From assembly GCA_014382375.1 (NCBI GenBank), contig JACNJU010000062.1, positions 1 to 64,000 of the forward strand: a stretch of DNA of 64,000 nt, read 5' to 3'. The position numbers and the translations under genes are program-made. Under the pieces are notes generated by a model. The model was given only the letters and a program-made list of their open reading frames with translations. It was not told the origin of the DNA and did not search any database. This document shows, piece by piece, positions 1 through 7,482 of the stretch. How positions within the stretch are numbered: the first letter of the stretch is position 1; each line of letters opens with the position of its first letter. Source of the stretch: Rhodospirillaceae bacterium (GTDB taxonomy: Bacteria; Pseudomonadota; Alphaproteobacteria; Rhodospirillales; JABHCV01).

Positions 1-533
1 ACCTTCATTTCAAGGCCGTTCACGATGCTTGCGAGCTGCCGGTCATCATTTACAACATTCCCGGCCGTAGCGTCGTTGATATGACGGTTGAAACAATGGC
101 CCGGCTTGCTGAATTGCCCAACATCGTCGGCGTTAAGGATGCAACCGGTGATCTGGTGCGGCCGATCCAGACCCGGATCGCCCTTGGCGAGGACTTCTGT
201 CAGCTTTCGGGCGAAGACGCGACCGCATTAGCCCACCTGATTGGTGGCGGCGTCGGGTGTATCTCTGTCAGCGCCAATGTGGCACCGCGCCTGTGCGCGG
301 ATATGCAACGGGCGTGGCGCGAAGGCGATTTGAAAACCGCCATGGAATTACAGTTCCGACTTCAGCCACTGCACGATGCCATGTTCTGTGAATCAAGTCC
401 TGGACCGGTCAAATATGCAGGCGAACTGCTTGGCCTTTGTTCGTCAGAAACGCGCTTGCCTATTTGCGAGATTTCCGAACCTCACAAAAAGCAGGTCAAG
501 GACGCGCTGGTGCAAGTTGGTCTGCTCAATTAA
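1..533 (+). CDS. dapA: 4-hydroxy-tetrahydrodipicolinate synthase, 3' part (truncated by window edge)
   Basis: Condenses pyruvate with aspartate semialdehyde, the first committed step of lysine and diaminopimelate synthesis, in the cytoplasm. The frame is open from base 3, so only the last ~176 residues of a usually ~290-residue protein are visible. Seen directly: 'YNIPGR', which carries the catalytic tyrosine of the family, and 'VGVKDATGD', which carries the Schiff-base lysine, followed by the 'LSGEDATAL' and 'GCISVSANV' segments of the TIM barrel. The gene ends 25 bases before smpB on the same strand, so co-transcription is likely. The dapA-smpB pair is common in alphaproteobacteria. The assignment is firm; the start lies outside the window. 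Confidence 0.95.
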   Translation, partial: LHFKAVHDACELPVIIYNIPGRSVVDMTVETMARLAELPNIVGVKDATGDLVRPIQTRIALGEDFCQLSGEDATALAHLIGGGVGCISVSANVAPRLCADMQRAWREGDLKTAMELQFRLQPLHDAMFCESSPGPVKYAGELLGLCSSETRLPICEISEPHKKQVKDALVQVGLLN

Positions 534-558
534 GCGATCCAGGCCGAAGGCGTGACAA

Positions 559-1035
559 ATGGCAGCTAAGAAAAAGAAAACGGCAGTCAATTTTGCCGCC
601 CAGAACCGCAAGGCCCGTCACAATTATTTCATCGAAGAGAACTTCGAGGCGGGCATCATGCTTGCCGGTTCGGAAGTTAAATCCCTGCGTGCTGGCCGGG
701 CGACCATTACAGAGGCCTTCGCCGGCGATCAGGATGGCGAGTTGTATCTGTTCAACGCCTATATCCCCGAATACGACTCGGCCAAGCACTTTAACCATGA
801 CCCCAAACGACCGCGCAAACTGCTGATGCATCACCGCGAAATTGAAAAATTACTGAATGCCATCAATCGCAAAGGGATGACACTTGTCGCCCTCGGCATC
901 TACTTCAATGACCGCGGGATTGCCAAGGTTGATCTGGGGCTGGCACGCGGCAAGCAATTCCACGACAAGCGCGCCGACATCAAGGAACGCGACTGGAAGC
1001 GCGACAAGGCAAGGCTTATGCGCGACAAGGGGTAG
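559..1035 (+). CDS. smpB: SsrA (tmRNA)-binding protein SmpB
   Basis: Binds tmRNA and takes it to stalled ribosomes for trans-translation. The length of 158 aa is normal for the family. Visible hallmarks are '[12 protein letters not shown]' at the N-terminus, '[14 protein letters not shown]' in the OB-fold core, and a basic C-terminal tail ('[14 protein letters not shown]') of the kind that reaches into the decoding site. The start ATG at 559 follows dapA by 25 bases. The gene meets the leftward cyclase gene tail to tail, with only 5 bases between the stop codons and no hairpin seen there. No tmRNA gene was found in this window. Confidence 0.96.
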   Translation: MAAKKKKTAVNFAAQNRKARHNYFIEENFEAGIMLAGSEVKSLRAGRATITEAFAGDQDGELYLFNAYIPEYDSAKHFNHDPKRPRKLLMHHREIEKLLNAINRKGMTLVALGIYFNDRGIAKVDLGLARGKQFHDKRADIKERDWKRDKARLMRDKG

Positions 1036-1040
1036 GGGTT

Positions 1041-2453
1041 TTAGGCCGTCTCCTGCGCCTTTGCTACCTCGACAATCTCTGTCACCGCCATCGCCGCGAT
1101 ATCGCGGAACTTGACGTATTCTGGATTGCCCAGATCAAGCAGGTTGGAAATCCGCGAATAAGTCGCCGGGACGAGGATGCTGGAGCCGTCTTCGGCACGT
1201 CGGTGAACGCCGTAATTGACCCGCTCGCGCTCTTTGGATGATAGTTGTCCAAACATTGCCTTGGTGATCCAGATTGTTCCTTGACGGGCGAAATCGCTTA
1301 GGCGCGCTGCCATGTTGATGGTGTCGCCCAGGACGGTTACTTCCACATGGGTCGGTGTCTGGTAGGTGCCGAACCATTCCTGGCCCTCGTGCAGGCCGAT
1401 GTTCAGTACCAGCTCATTGGTCCAGTTCTTGCGCTCTTTCCAGGTTTGTGAAATTTCACGCATGGCCTCTCTCATTTCCCCGGCACACATCATGGCGTTC
1501 ATGGCGTGGTTGCTGTCGGGTTGGGGGAAGAAATAGTAAACCATGCCGTCCCCCACATGCTTGCCGTGGGTGGCATAATATTTACGCAGCTTCGGTTCCA
1601 TCGCGCCCCAGACATCGTTGATCAGTTCAAAGTATTCTTCGGGCGGTAGTTCGGCGCAGATTTTCACGGAATCCTGCAAATCGGCGACGACGACGGCGAC
1701 CTGCGTCAGGTAGGGACGACGGCGCTTCATCAGATCGCGGATGACGATATCGCGCCGGCCAAGTAATTGCATCAGTGAGTCATCGGCATCGTTTGCCGGC
1801 ACAAAAACAATGAAGAAACCCTCGCGGAAGGTTGATGCGTAAATATCGAACCACTGTTCGGCTTGACCATGCGGGGCCAGATTAAGCTGGGTGTGGAGAA
1901 CCTGACCCAAAGGGGCTGGCTCGGCCTCATCATACAAGCGCCCCAGCTCATCAATGTTTTCATCTTCCATATCAGGGTCGGCGGTCAACAGAGCCGTTCT
2001 TGAGAACCTGTTTTTGGCCATCGACAAGTGAAATTTCAACAACTCCTCGCGACTGTCGGCCTGCATCAGTTGTTTATCCTGGAAAAACAGGCCAAAGATG
2101 TTGCGTTCGGCAATATCGCGGGTCATTGCCCCCTGAAGGGTGACAAGTCGCCCTGCGGCATCCTCGTTCGTCCATTCCAACTCGAAACGGGTATTAATCA
2201 TGTAAGCTGGTGAATGCACCTGGTCGATTGTCAGGCGCAGACCACCACCGGCAATCTGTTCAACACCTTTAGCGTGAGAAGCGCGGCGTTCAGCGCGTCG
2301 GCGCTCGTCGGAGGTTCTGGATTCGTCGAGAGCTTTATTTCGGAGAGGAGGCGGGTTTCCATCAATGGGATGCATCGCTGTTTTTGCAGGATGATCCATC
2401 AAGCGATTGGCGTTAGCTATCCTGAATTGATAAGAACTGTCTACGACACCCAT
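1041..2453 (-). CDS. class III adenylyl cyclase with PAS/MEKHLA-like N-terminal region
   Basis: Predicted to make cAMP from ATP. The 470-aa protein has a charged N-terminus (~1-65), a region starting 'SPAYMINTRFELEWTNEDAAG' that looks like a PAS-type sensor fold (~75-230), and a C-terminal class III nucleotide cyclase domain (~245-440). Metal-binding aspartates sit in 'VVADLQDSV' and 'HVGDGMVYYF'. The lysine before the second motif and the aspartate in 'VLGDTINMAARL' are the usual adenine-selecting positions, and the N...R pair of the transition-state site is kept, so an active adenylyl cyclase is likely. No membrane segment is apparent. The ligand of the sensor part is unknown. The start at 2453 is the longest option; internal methionines nearby are possible. 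Confidence 0.85.
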   Translation of the reverse strand: MGVVDSSYQFRIANANRLMDHPAKTAMHPIDGNPPPLRNKALDESRTSDERRRAERRASHAKGVEQIAGGGLRLTIDQVHSPAYMINTRFELEWTNEDAAGRLVTLQGAMTRDIAERNIFGLFFQDKQLMQADSREELLKFHLSMAKNRFSRTALLTADPDMEDENIDELGRLYDEAEPAPLGQVLHTQLNLAPHGQAEQWFDIYASTFREGFFIVFVPANDADDSLMQLLGRRDIVIRDLMKRRRPYLTQVAVVVADLQDSVKICAELPPEEYFELINDVWGAMEPKLRKYYATHGKHVGDGMVYYFFPQPDSNHAMNAMMCAGEMREAMREISQTWKERKNWTNELVLNIGLHEGQEWFGTYQTPTHVEVTVLGDTINMAARLSDFARQGTIWITKAMFGQLSSKERERVNYGVHRRAEDGSSILVPATYSRISNLLDLGNPEYVKFRDIAAMAVTEIVEVAKAQETA

Positions 2454-2756
2454 AACCCCACTGCCTTTTTCCTAGAACTTGTTGTTCCGCCCGCTGTTTT
2501 TTTTGCGAGATTTATTAGCGTGGGGGAAGTCTAGAAAAGATCATATGAACAAGACGTGAGAACGTTGTTCATATGTTATTCATTTTAGCGGCTGGTCCGT
2601 CCCCTCCACTTGCGACACCTTGGCAAAATCCGTCACGGTCACTATCTGGATCAGGTTATCAATTGATTTTCAGGTTGTTAGCACTGTTTTGGCTGCCTAT
2701 GTTTCTGGTCTATCCAGTGAGTCTTGATTACACTTTAGGTTAAGGAAACATCCTGT
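2454..2756. other. intergenic region between divergent cyclase and DUF4170 genes
   Basis: About 300 bases lie between two divergently read genes, so the region should hold the promoters of both. I see no coding frame with a plausible start and ribosome site. The only strong structure is the 11-bp inverted repeat at 2542-2575, annotated separately. A purine-rich stretch, 'TTAAGGAAACATCC', just before 2757 serves as the ribosome binding site of the rightward gene. Confidence 0.6.
2542..2575. promoter_or_regulatory. perfect 11-bp inverted repeat, possible operator
   Basis: The arms CATATGAACAA (2542-2552) and TTGTTCATATG (2565-2575) are exact reverse complements around a 12-base centre. No T-run follows on either side, so an intrinsic terminator is unlikely. 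The position, ~90 bases upstream of the cyclase start and ~180 upstream of the DUF4170 gene, fits a binding site for a dimeric regulator. Which regulator is unknown. Confidence 0.5.
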
Positions 2757-3020
2757 ATGACCGAAAAACCGCTTCTGCACCTCGTTTTCGGGGGCCACGT
2801 CGAAGACCCGCGTAAACTGGATTTTACCAGTTGTGATAATATTGATGTTGTCGGAATTTTCCCCAATTACCAGGAAGCCCTTGATGCCTGGCGCGGGGCA
2901 TCACATGCCCACGTTGATGAAGCTGACATCAAGTATGTGATCGTCCACCTGCACCGTCTGTTTGATCCTGAAACAGGAGAGGCAATGGAAGACCATGAGC
3001 ATGGTCCGGCGGACGCATAA
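2757..3020 (+). CDS. DUF4170 family small protein
   Basis: An 87-residue acidic cytoplasmic protein without signal peptide or membrane segment. It resembles the alphaproteobacterial DUF4170 family, recognised by an N-terminal 'LVFGGHVEDP', a middle 'DVVGIFPNYQEALDAW' and the near-invariant 'YVIVHLHRLFDP' close to the end. The biochemical role of the family is not known to me. The start ATG is preceded by an AAGGA-type site with good spacing. The neighbours (cyclase upstream and divergent, PQQ-repeat gene convergent 3 bases away) give no functional clue. Confidence 0.75.
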   Translation: MTEKPLLHLVFGGHVEDPRKLDFTSCDNIDVVGIFPNYQEALDAWRGASHAHVDEADIKYVIVHLHRLFDPETGEAMEDHEHGPADA

Positions 3021-3023
3021 AGG

Positions 3024-4166
3024 CTACTTTAGAATTTTGTAGGCGTAGACGGTACCAGAAGAGTCACCCATGAAAAGGCTGTCGCCGCTGACACTGGGGC
3101 CAATACGTGAATCCATGCCCGTCGGCTGAGACCAAAGCTCCGTGCCATCTTCTAGATTAAGGGCAAAGACCGTGCCTCGCTGGCTCATGAAGTACATTTT
3201 TGGGCCGACAATAACCGGTTTGATCAGCAGATAATTAAAGGAACCACCCGGAATGTTAAATTCCCAGCGTGGCATACCATCTGTGGTGTCCCAGGCATGG
3301 ACCCTGGTATTGGCCGAACCATAGTAGAGCACATCACCCTGGCCAATAACCGAGGGCACCCAATTGCCGGTGCCCTGTCGCCAGACCAGCTTGCCGTTGG
3401 CAGCGTCAAGGCCGCTCACGTAATCCTGATAGCCGACAAAGACAACCCGGTCCTTGGTGGCGTACAAGGCCTTTGGTAAGCCGTCTTCGGATTCATAAAT
3501 CCATTTTTGCTGTCCCGTCTGGCTGTTCAGGGCATAGAAACGCGCCGGTCCACCTTCATCAACCACTATCTCGGGATTTATATAGCTGCCGCCCACATAG
3601 ACTATTCCCGAATTTTGGAATGCGGTTTGCAGCAAGTAATTTTCGCTGGTGAAAACCCAGTTTATCTTGCCGTTTGCAGGATTGATGGAAAACAGTTTGG
3701 CACCGCTGTAGGTGTCTGTTGTGATGCCCTGACCCACAAGGGCAGTTGATACATAAAGGCTTCCATCGGAAATATGTGGTTGGCGCTGGCAATTGATCCC
3801 CAGTTTGATCCTCCACAACAGGCTTCCGTCTTTACCATCAAGGGCCGCCAGATCACCGCCCTTCAGGCAGACAAAAGCCCGTGCGCCGTCGCTCCCCATG
3901 CCACGGGTCCAGAGTCCTTCAGTTGGTGCGTACGTCCATTTGACGGCACCATTTGATTTGTCATAGGCGGTCAATGGAAGGCCTTTGGGAATAACAAGAA
4001 CGCGGTTGCCAATAACCAGGGGAGGGTGGTTGATCACCTTTCCGGTATCAACGCGCCAAGCCAGTTTGATGGCGTCATTACCGGCGCTCGATATGGTGCT
4101 GGCAACCAACCAGCCAAGAGTACTGATAAGGATCAAAAGGGCACTTATTTTACTTGCTCTGGTCAT
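3024..4166 (-). CDS. PQQ-like repeat (beta-propeller) exported protein
   Basis: A 380-aa protein with an N-terminal hydrophobic export signal (~residues 8-28, 'ISALLILISTLGWLVAST') followed by repeated blades of the PQQ/BamB-like propeller type. The 'ALDGKDGSLLWRIKLG', 'SINPANGKINWVF', 'ALNSQTGQQKWIY', 'GLDAANGKLVWRQ' and 'ALNLEDGTELWS' segments are the usual 'D-x-x-G-x-x-x-W' blade signature. It should be periplasmic. Whether it binds PQQ cannot be said; I do not see the disulfide and metal-site pattern of alcohol dehydrogenases. It could be an electron-transfer partner of the cytochrome encoded just upstream on the same strand, although a terminator hairpin (4178-4209) separates the two. 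Confidence 0.8.
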   Translation of the reverse strand: MTRASKISALLILISTLGWLVASTISSAGNDAIKLAWRVDTGKVINHPPLVIGNRVLVIPKGLPLTAYDKSNGAVKWTYAPTEGLWTRGMGSDGARAFVCLKGGDLAALDGKDGSLLWRIKLGINCQRQPHISDGSLYVSTALVGQGITTDTYSGAKLFSINPANGKINWVFTSENYLLQTAFQNSGIVYVGGSYINPEIVVDEGGPARFYALNSQTGQQKWIYESEDGLPKALYATKDRVVFVGYQDYVSGLDAANGKLVWRQGTGNWVPSVIGQGDVLYYGSANTRVHAWDTTDGMPRWEFNIPGGSFNYLLIKPVIVGPKMYFMSQRGTVFALNLEDGTELWSQPTGMDSRIGPSVSGDSLFMGDSSGTVYAYKILK

Positions 4167-4177
4167 CGTCGATATCC

Positions 4178-4209
4178 AAAAAAAAAGGCGGGAGGAAAAT
4201 CCTCCCGCC
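4178..4209 (-). terminator. intrinsic terminator after the diheme cytochrome gene
   Basis: On the minus strand a perfect 10-bp GC-rich stem (plus-strand arms GGCGGGAGGA 4187-4196 and TCCTCCCGCC 4200-4209) with a 3-base loop is followed by nine T residues (plus-strand A-run 4178-4186). It lies 27 bases past the cytochrome stop codon and just before the next leftward gene, so it should end or attenuate the cytochrome transcript. Confidence 0.9.
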
Positions 4210-4236
4210 TTTATAACTTAACGAAGCGTCTTGTGG

Positions 4237-5148
4237 CTACATCCCGTGAGCAACAATCGGGCCGTCACGGTTTTCTTCGGTGATGTCAAACTCAATGCTA
4301 GGAGGCATACGGTTGTTACGCAGGCGTTCCTTCATCTTTGAATGACCCCAGTCATAATCGGTAGCGCCGACTTTAGACTGACCGAAAAGCGGAACTCCGG
4401 GAGGCTGTGAAAGAACGTCGCCGCCCTTCATGATGCCTTCGTACGAGGAGAGATCCATTTCGTGATAGGAATCTTCGCTGTTGTCGAAGTGACAGGAGGT
4501 GCAAGAGGCCGTACCTTCGCCCCAGGCACCATCTGTGGTGAACAGCGGCAGAATTTTGCTGCTGAATGTGGCGTCATTTTTGGCGCCAGCAGCAACCCAT
4601 GCTTCGATTGTACCAACCTCAGTACCGGTCGGACCGTCACGGTTTTCTTCGGTAATGTCAAATTCAACACCCGGGGGCATGCGGTTGTTACGCAAACGTG
4701 CCCTCATCTTGGAATGACCCCAGTCATAATCGGCGGCGCCAATCTGGGACTGACCAAAAAGTGGAACTCCCGGAGGTTGTGAAAGAACGTCGCCGCCCTT
4801 CATGATGCCCTCGTAAGAGGAAAGATCCATTTCATGGTAGGATTCTTCGCTGTTGTCGAAGTGACAAGAGGTGCAAGAGGCCGTACCTTCGCCCCAAATA
4901 CCTTCCTTGGTAAAGAGCGGCAGGATGTCAGTTGTAAAATCACCCAACGTGGAATTGCCGCTCATGTCTGTGTAGGTGAAGCCGGTCTTTGGAGCGCCGG
5001 AATCAACCCAGGCACCAATAAGATCAACTGCTTTGATCGCACCAGGGCTACTTTCCATAACCATCATTTTTTCACCGCTGACGCAGGCGGTCGCCATGGT
5101 CGCCATCACGGCCCCCACAACGAGACCCTTTAGTGGAAACTTCTTCAT
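4237..5148 (-). CDS. diheme c-type cytochrome, probable lipoprotein, with duplicated domain
   Basis: Predicted periplasmic electron carrier of 303 aa. The start at 5148 is chosen because it follows a strong AGGAGAGGAGA site and gives a normal signal sequence ('MKKFPLKGLVVGAVMATMA') ending in 'ATAC', a possible lipid-modified cysteine. A longer frame to 5214 exists but lacks these. Two heme-binding CxxCH motifs ('CTSCH') begin at about residues 92 and 216, exactly 124 residues apart, inside two near-identical domains of ~103 residues. Each also has 'NNRMPP', a possible methionine-ligand region. Copy one ends with a helix-like 'VGTIEAWVAAGA' segment that copy two lacks, because the protein stops six residues after 'ENRDGP'. 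It is transcribed alone, with its own terminator. Redox partner unknown; the PQQ-like protein next door is a candidate. Confidence 0.85.
   Translation of the reverse strand: MKKFPLKGLVVGAVMATMATACVSGEKMMVMESSPGAIKAVDLIGAWVDSGAPKTGFTYTDMSGNSTLGDFTTDILPLFTKEGIWGEGTASCTSCHFDNSEESYHEMDLSSYEGIMKGGDVLSQPPGVPLFGQSQIGAADYDWGHSKMRARLRNNRMPPGVEFDITEENRDGPTGTEVGTIEAWVAAGAKNDATFSSKILPLFTTDGAWGEGTASCTSCHFDNSEDSYHEMDLSSYEGIMKGGDVLSQPPGVPLFGQSKVGATDYDWGHSKMKERLRNNRMPPSIEFDITEENRDGPIVAHGM
4258..4938 (-). repeat. tandem intragenic duplication (372-bp period) in the cytochrome gene
   Basis: Two ~309-bp segments, 4630-4938 and 4258-4566, encode almost the same protein domain including the CxxCH heme site. The offset between them is exactly 372 bp (124 codons). 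Most DNA differences are at third codon positions, so the duplication is not recent and both copies appear to be kept by selection. Confidence 0.85.
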
Positions 5149-5688
5149 TCGTCTCTCCTCTCCTCTGTTATTTTGAAACGCCAAGGCTTTTCTGCCGTAT
5201 TTATGCGGGTGCAAGATTGATTTCGAGAGACATTGGAGGCTTGTTTAATATGGCCCCTCTTGGATTGTTTAGCACAAGAAAACACACCACCCTTGGTATA
5301 GGAGTTCAGGGTCATCCTTAAATCTGAACATACCCATTTCTCGAATGTGGTGTTTCCCCTGAGCCCCTCTCGCTATTATTCTTTGTACCCTCCCCCTCAT
5401 ATTAACGCGAGTATACATGATAAAAGCGTCTCTAAGAAATTTATACTGACCTTGCTTGTCAATAAACCTCAATCAACCAAAGTATGAATAGGAAAATCGC
5501 ACATAAACTAAAGTTTGAATGTAAAAAATGAAAGCATTGATGATTGAATGACTAAAACTTTTTCGCGTTTTGATATATTAGCGATTTAGTTATTTATTTC
5601 AAATGATTAGAGACAAAAAACAGAACTGTTCATTTCTACCTTTTGCATGATAGTGTAAGTAAAATTCAATTTTAAGACGGAGCCCTCA
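5149..5688. other. AT-rich intergenic region upstream of LuxR-type gene
   Basis: About 540 bases, visibly richer in A and T than the flanking genes, lie between the leftward cytochrome gene and the rightward LuxR-type gene. It should contain promoters for both. The frames inside it are short, lack ribosome sites and show no recognisable protein. I see no strong long inverted repeat, tRNA or terminator. The composition suggests either a large regulatory region or a remnant of acquired DNA. Confidence 0.5.
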
Positions 5689-6255
5689 ATGGCCGATACC
5701 AGCCTTTATGATTTTCGCAATTCCGGGCGAATAAAGTTCCTTGGAGGCTCATTAATCGTTCTGCTGGTTTGTGAAATTCTGCTTATTCTTGATGTCGTCT
5801 CCGAGTCTCTGAATTTTGATGTCGATATATACAACCAATATCACGGCCCCATTGAAGCTGCGGCTGTTTTCTTTCTTGGCTTGACGTTGCTTGTTATTGG
5901 CGCTGATTTTTGGCGGTTAATTATTGAAAACCGGCAATTCCGATCTCTTCTTGGCATTGCCTCGGGTGAATTCCTGTTCATACTGGGGGGGAAGTTTACT
6001 GACTGGAAGCTTTCTGCTTCGGAACGTGAGGTCGCCTTACTTCTAATCAAAGGCTTATCAATTCAGGAAATCGCCGATATCAGAGAGACTAAAACGGGCA
6101 CCATCAAAAGTCAGTGCAGCGCAATTTACAGGAAGGCAGAGGTCAAAGGCCGCAATGAACTGGTCGCTTACTTTGTCGAGGATCTGCTCTCTGGCGAGTC
6201 ATTGAGCGATATCATGGATGCTATACCCCCCCAGGTAGAAGGCGTCAGTTCTTAG
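5689..6255 (+). CDS. membrane-anchored LuxR-type transcriptional regulator
   Basis: 188 aa with two hydrophobic helices near the N-terminus (~residues 19-37, 'GGSLIVLLVCEILLILDVV', and ~56-75, 'AAAVFFLGLTLLVIGADFW') followed by a C-terminal GerE/LuxR helix-turn-helix (~105-165). The DNA-binding part shows 'LSASEREVALLLIKGLSIQE' and 'KTGTIKSQCSAIYRKAEV', the usual layout with the conserved glutamate and the K-T-x-x-x-H/Q recognition helix. No receiver or autoinducer-binding domain is present. The layout implies a regulator tethered to the inner membrane that senses an envelope or membrane signal. It sits alone behind a long AT-rich region; its target is unknown, the cytochrome gene being a nearby candidate. 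It overlaps the end of thrH by 4 bases. Confidence 0.8.
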   Translation: MADTSLYDFRNSGRIKFLGGSLIVLLVCEILLILDVVSESLNFDVDIYNQYHGPIEAAAVFFLGLTLLVIGADFWRLIIENRQFRSLLGIASGEFLFILGGKFTDWKLSASEREVALLLIKGLSIQEIADIRETKTGTIKSQCSAIYRKAEVKGRNELVAYFVEDLLSGESLSDIMDAIPPQVEGVSS

Positions 6256-6854
6256 CGAGCTTTAGCATTTTCGAAAATTTCACTCAATTCCTGATAACTG
6301 TGACTGAGCGGAAGGTGGGGGAAATCGGCAATAACATTGTCGGGTGCCTGAAACAGGACACCCAGTTCGGCTTCTTCGAGCATGCCGGTGTCGTTGTAGG
6401 AATCACCGGCGGCAAATACCTTGAAATTCAATGCCTTGAAGGCCGATACAGCGGCCCGTTTATGGTCGGCCATGCGTAAGGTATAGCCGGATATCCTGGC
6501 GTTTTCTACATGCAGGCGGTGGCAAAACAGGGTTGGCCAGTTGAGTTGCGCCATAAGTGGTTTGGCAAATTCGTAAAAAGTGTCAGACAAGATCACAACC
6601 TGGTAGCGTGTCCGAAGGCTTTCAACAAATTCAAGGGCACCATCCATAGGGGTCATGGTGGCAATAACGTCCTGAATATCATCTATTCCCAGCCCGTGCT
6701 GGTCAAGAATGGCCAGCCGCTGGGCCATCAACTGATTATAATCGGGAATATCGCGGGTGGTTGCCCGCAAGGCATCAATGCCGGTTCGTTCGGCAAAATT
6801 GATCCAGATTTCCGGAACCAGAACCCCTTCCAGGTCAAGACAAACAATCTCCAC
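6252..6854 (-). CDS. thrH: HAD phosphatase ThrH (phosphoserine phosphatase / homoserine phosphotransferase)
   Basis: Predicted HAD-family phosphatase able to hydrolyse phosphoserine and to move its phosphate to homoserine, as described for Pseudomonas ThrH. About 200 aa. Motifs seen: 'CLDLEGVLVPEIW' (nucleophile Asp, with the D-x-E variant typical of ThrH), 'VILSDTFYEF' (motif II), a lysine in 'DHKR' and 'AGDSYNDTGML' (motif IV). The GTG at 6854 is preferred over an ATG at 6890 because homologues begin '(M)EIxCLDLEG' and a GGGGG site lies six bases upstream. With this start it overlaps the upstream uracil-DNA glycosylase gene by 20 bases, so translation is probably coupled. Confidence 0.88.
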   Translation of the reverse strand: MEIVCLDLEGVLVPEIWINFAERTGIDALRATTRDIPDYNQLMAQRLAILDQHGLGIDDIQDVIATMTPMDGALEFVESLRTRYQVVILSDTFYEFAKPLMAQLNWPTLFCHRLHVENARISGYTLRMADHKRAAVSAFKALNFKVFAAGDSYNDTGMLEEAELGVLFQAPDNVIADFPHLPLSHSYQELSEIFENAKAR

Positions 6855-7482
6855 GAATTTCCCCCACAAGATTATTAAAGACGCCTTCAAACATTTCAGT
6901 GGTCAAACGACCAGTATTGGTGTTGTAGCGCGAGCAGTGATAGCTGTCCATCAGGGTCAGGCCCCCCGTTAGTTTGTGGCGGGCTGCATGGGCGAAGGGG
7001 ATTGCCTTTTTTTTCTCGCCAAGGCAAGACAACACGGCACCATGGGCGACAACCCCAAGGGCGAGAATGACTTTTAGCTTCTTCATATTTGCTATTTCGG
7101 CTGAAAGATATGGTCTGCAAGCCGCTATTTCCGGGCCCGTTACCTTATTTTGGGGAGGGGCACAGCGAACGGCATTGGTGATTCGGCAGTCACGTAATTT
7201 TAGCCCGTCATCGGCTTCTGCCCCAAAGGTTCCCCCGGCCAGGCCGAACTTGATCAGGGTTGGATAGAGCAGGTCACCGGCAACATCACCGGTAAAAGGT
7301 CGCCCGGTGCGGTTGGCGCCTTTCAGGCCAGGTGCCAATCCGACAATCAAAAGGCAAGAATCCAGATTGCCAAATGAGACAACCGGCCCATTGTGCCATT
7401 CCGGAAACCGCGCCCGATTATCGTTTCGGTAGGCGAGCAAGCGCGGACAAAGCGGACACTCGTGATCGGGTTGCTCTACCAC
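6835..7482 (-). CDS. family 5 uracil-DNA glycosylase (UdgB-like)
   Basis: Removes uracil and other deaminated bases from DNA at the start of base excision repair. 215 aa. The family-5 signature 'GLAPGLKGANRTGRPFTGD' (~residues 48-66) is present with alanine where family 1 and 4 enzymes have an acidic catalytic residue, as expected for UdgB. Motif 'HCSRYNTNTGRL' lies near the C-terminus. Cysteines C9 and C12 ('CPLCPRL') and two later cysteines fit the 4Fe-4S cluster of this family. The GTG start directly abuts the stop codon of the NYN gene, so the two are translationally linked. Confidence 0.9.
   Translation of the reverse strand: MVEQPDHECPLCPRLLAYRNDNRARFPEWHNGPVVSFGNLDSCLLIVGLAPGLKGANRTGRPFTGDVAGDLLYPTLIKFGLAGGTFGAEADDGLKLRDCRITNAVRCAPPQNKVTGPEIAACRPYLSAEIANMKKLKVILALGVVAHGAVLSCLGEKKKAIPFAHAARHKLTGGLTLMDSYHCSRYNTNTGRLTTEMFEGVFNNLVGEIRGDCLS

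Noticed and set aside
4258-4938. Repeats in the cytochrome gene as a possible CRISPR or mobile repeat
   Set aside because: There are only two long, in-frame, diverged copies encoding a protein domain, so it is an intragenic duplication.
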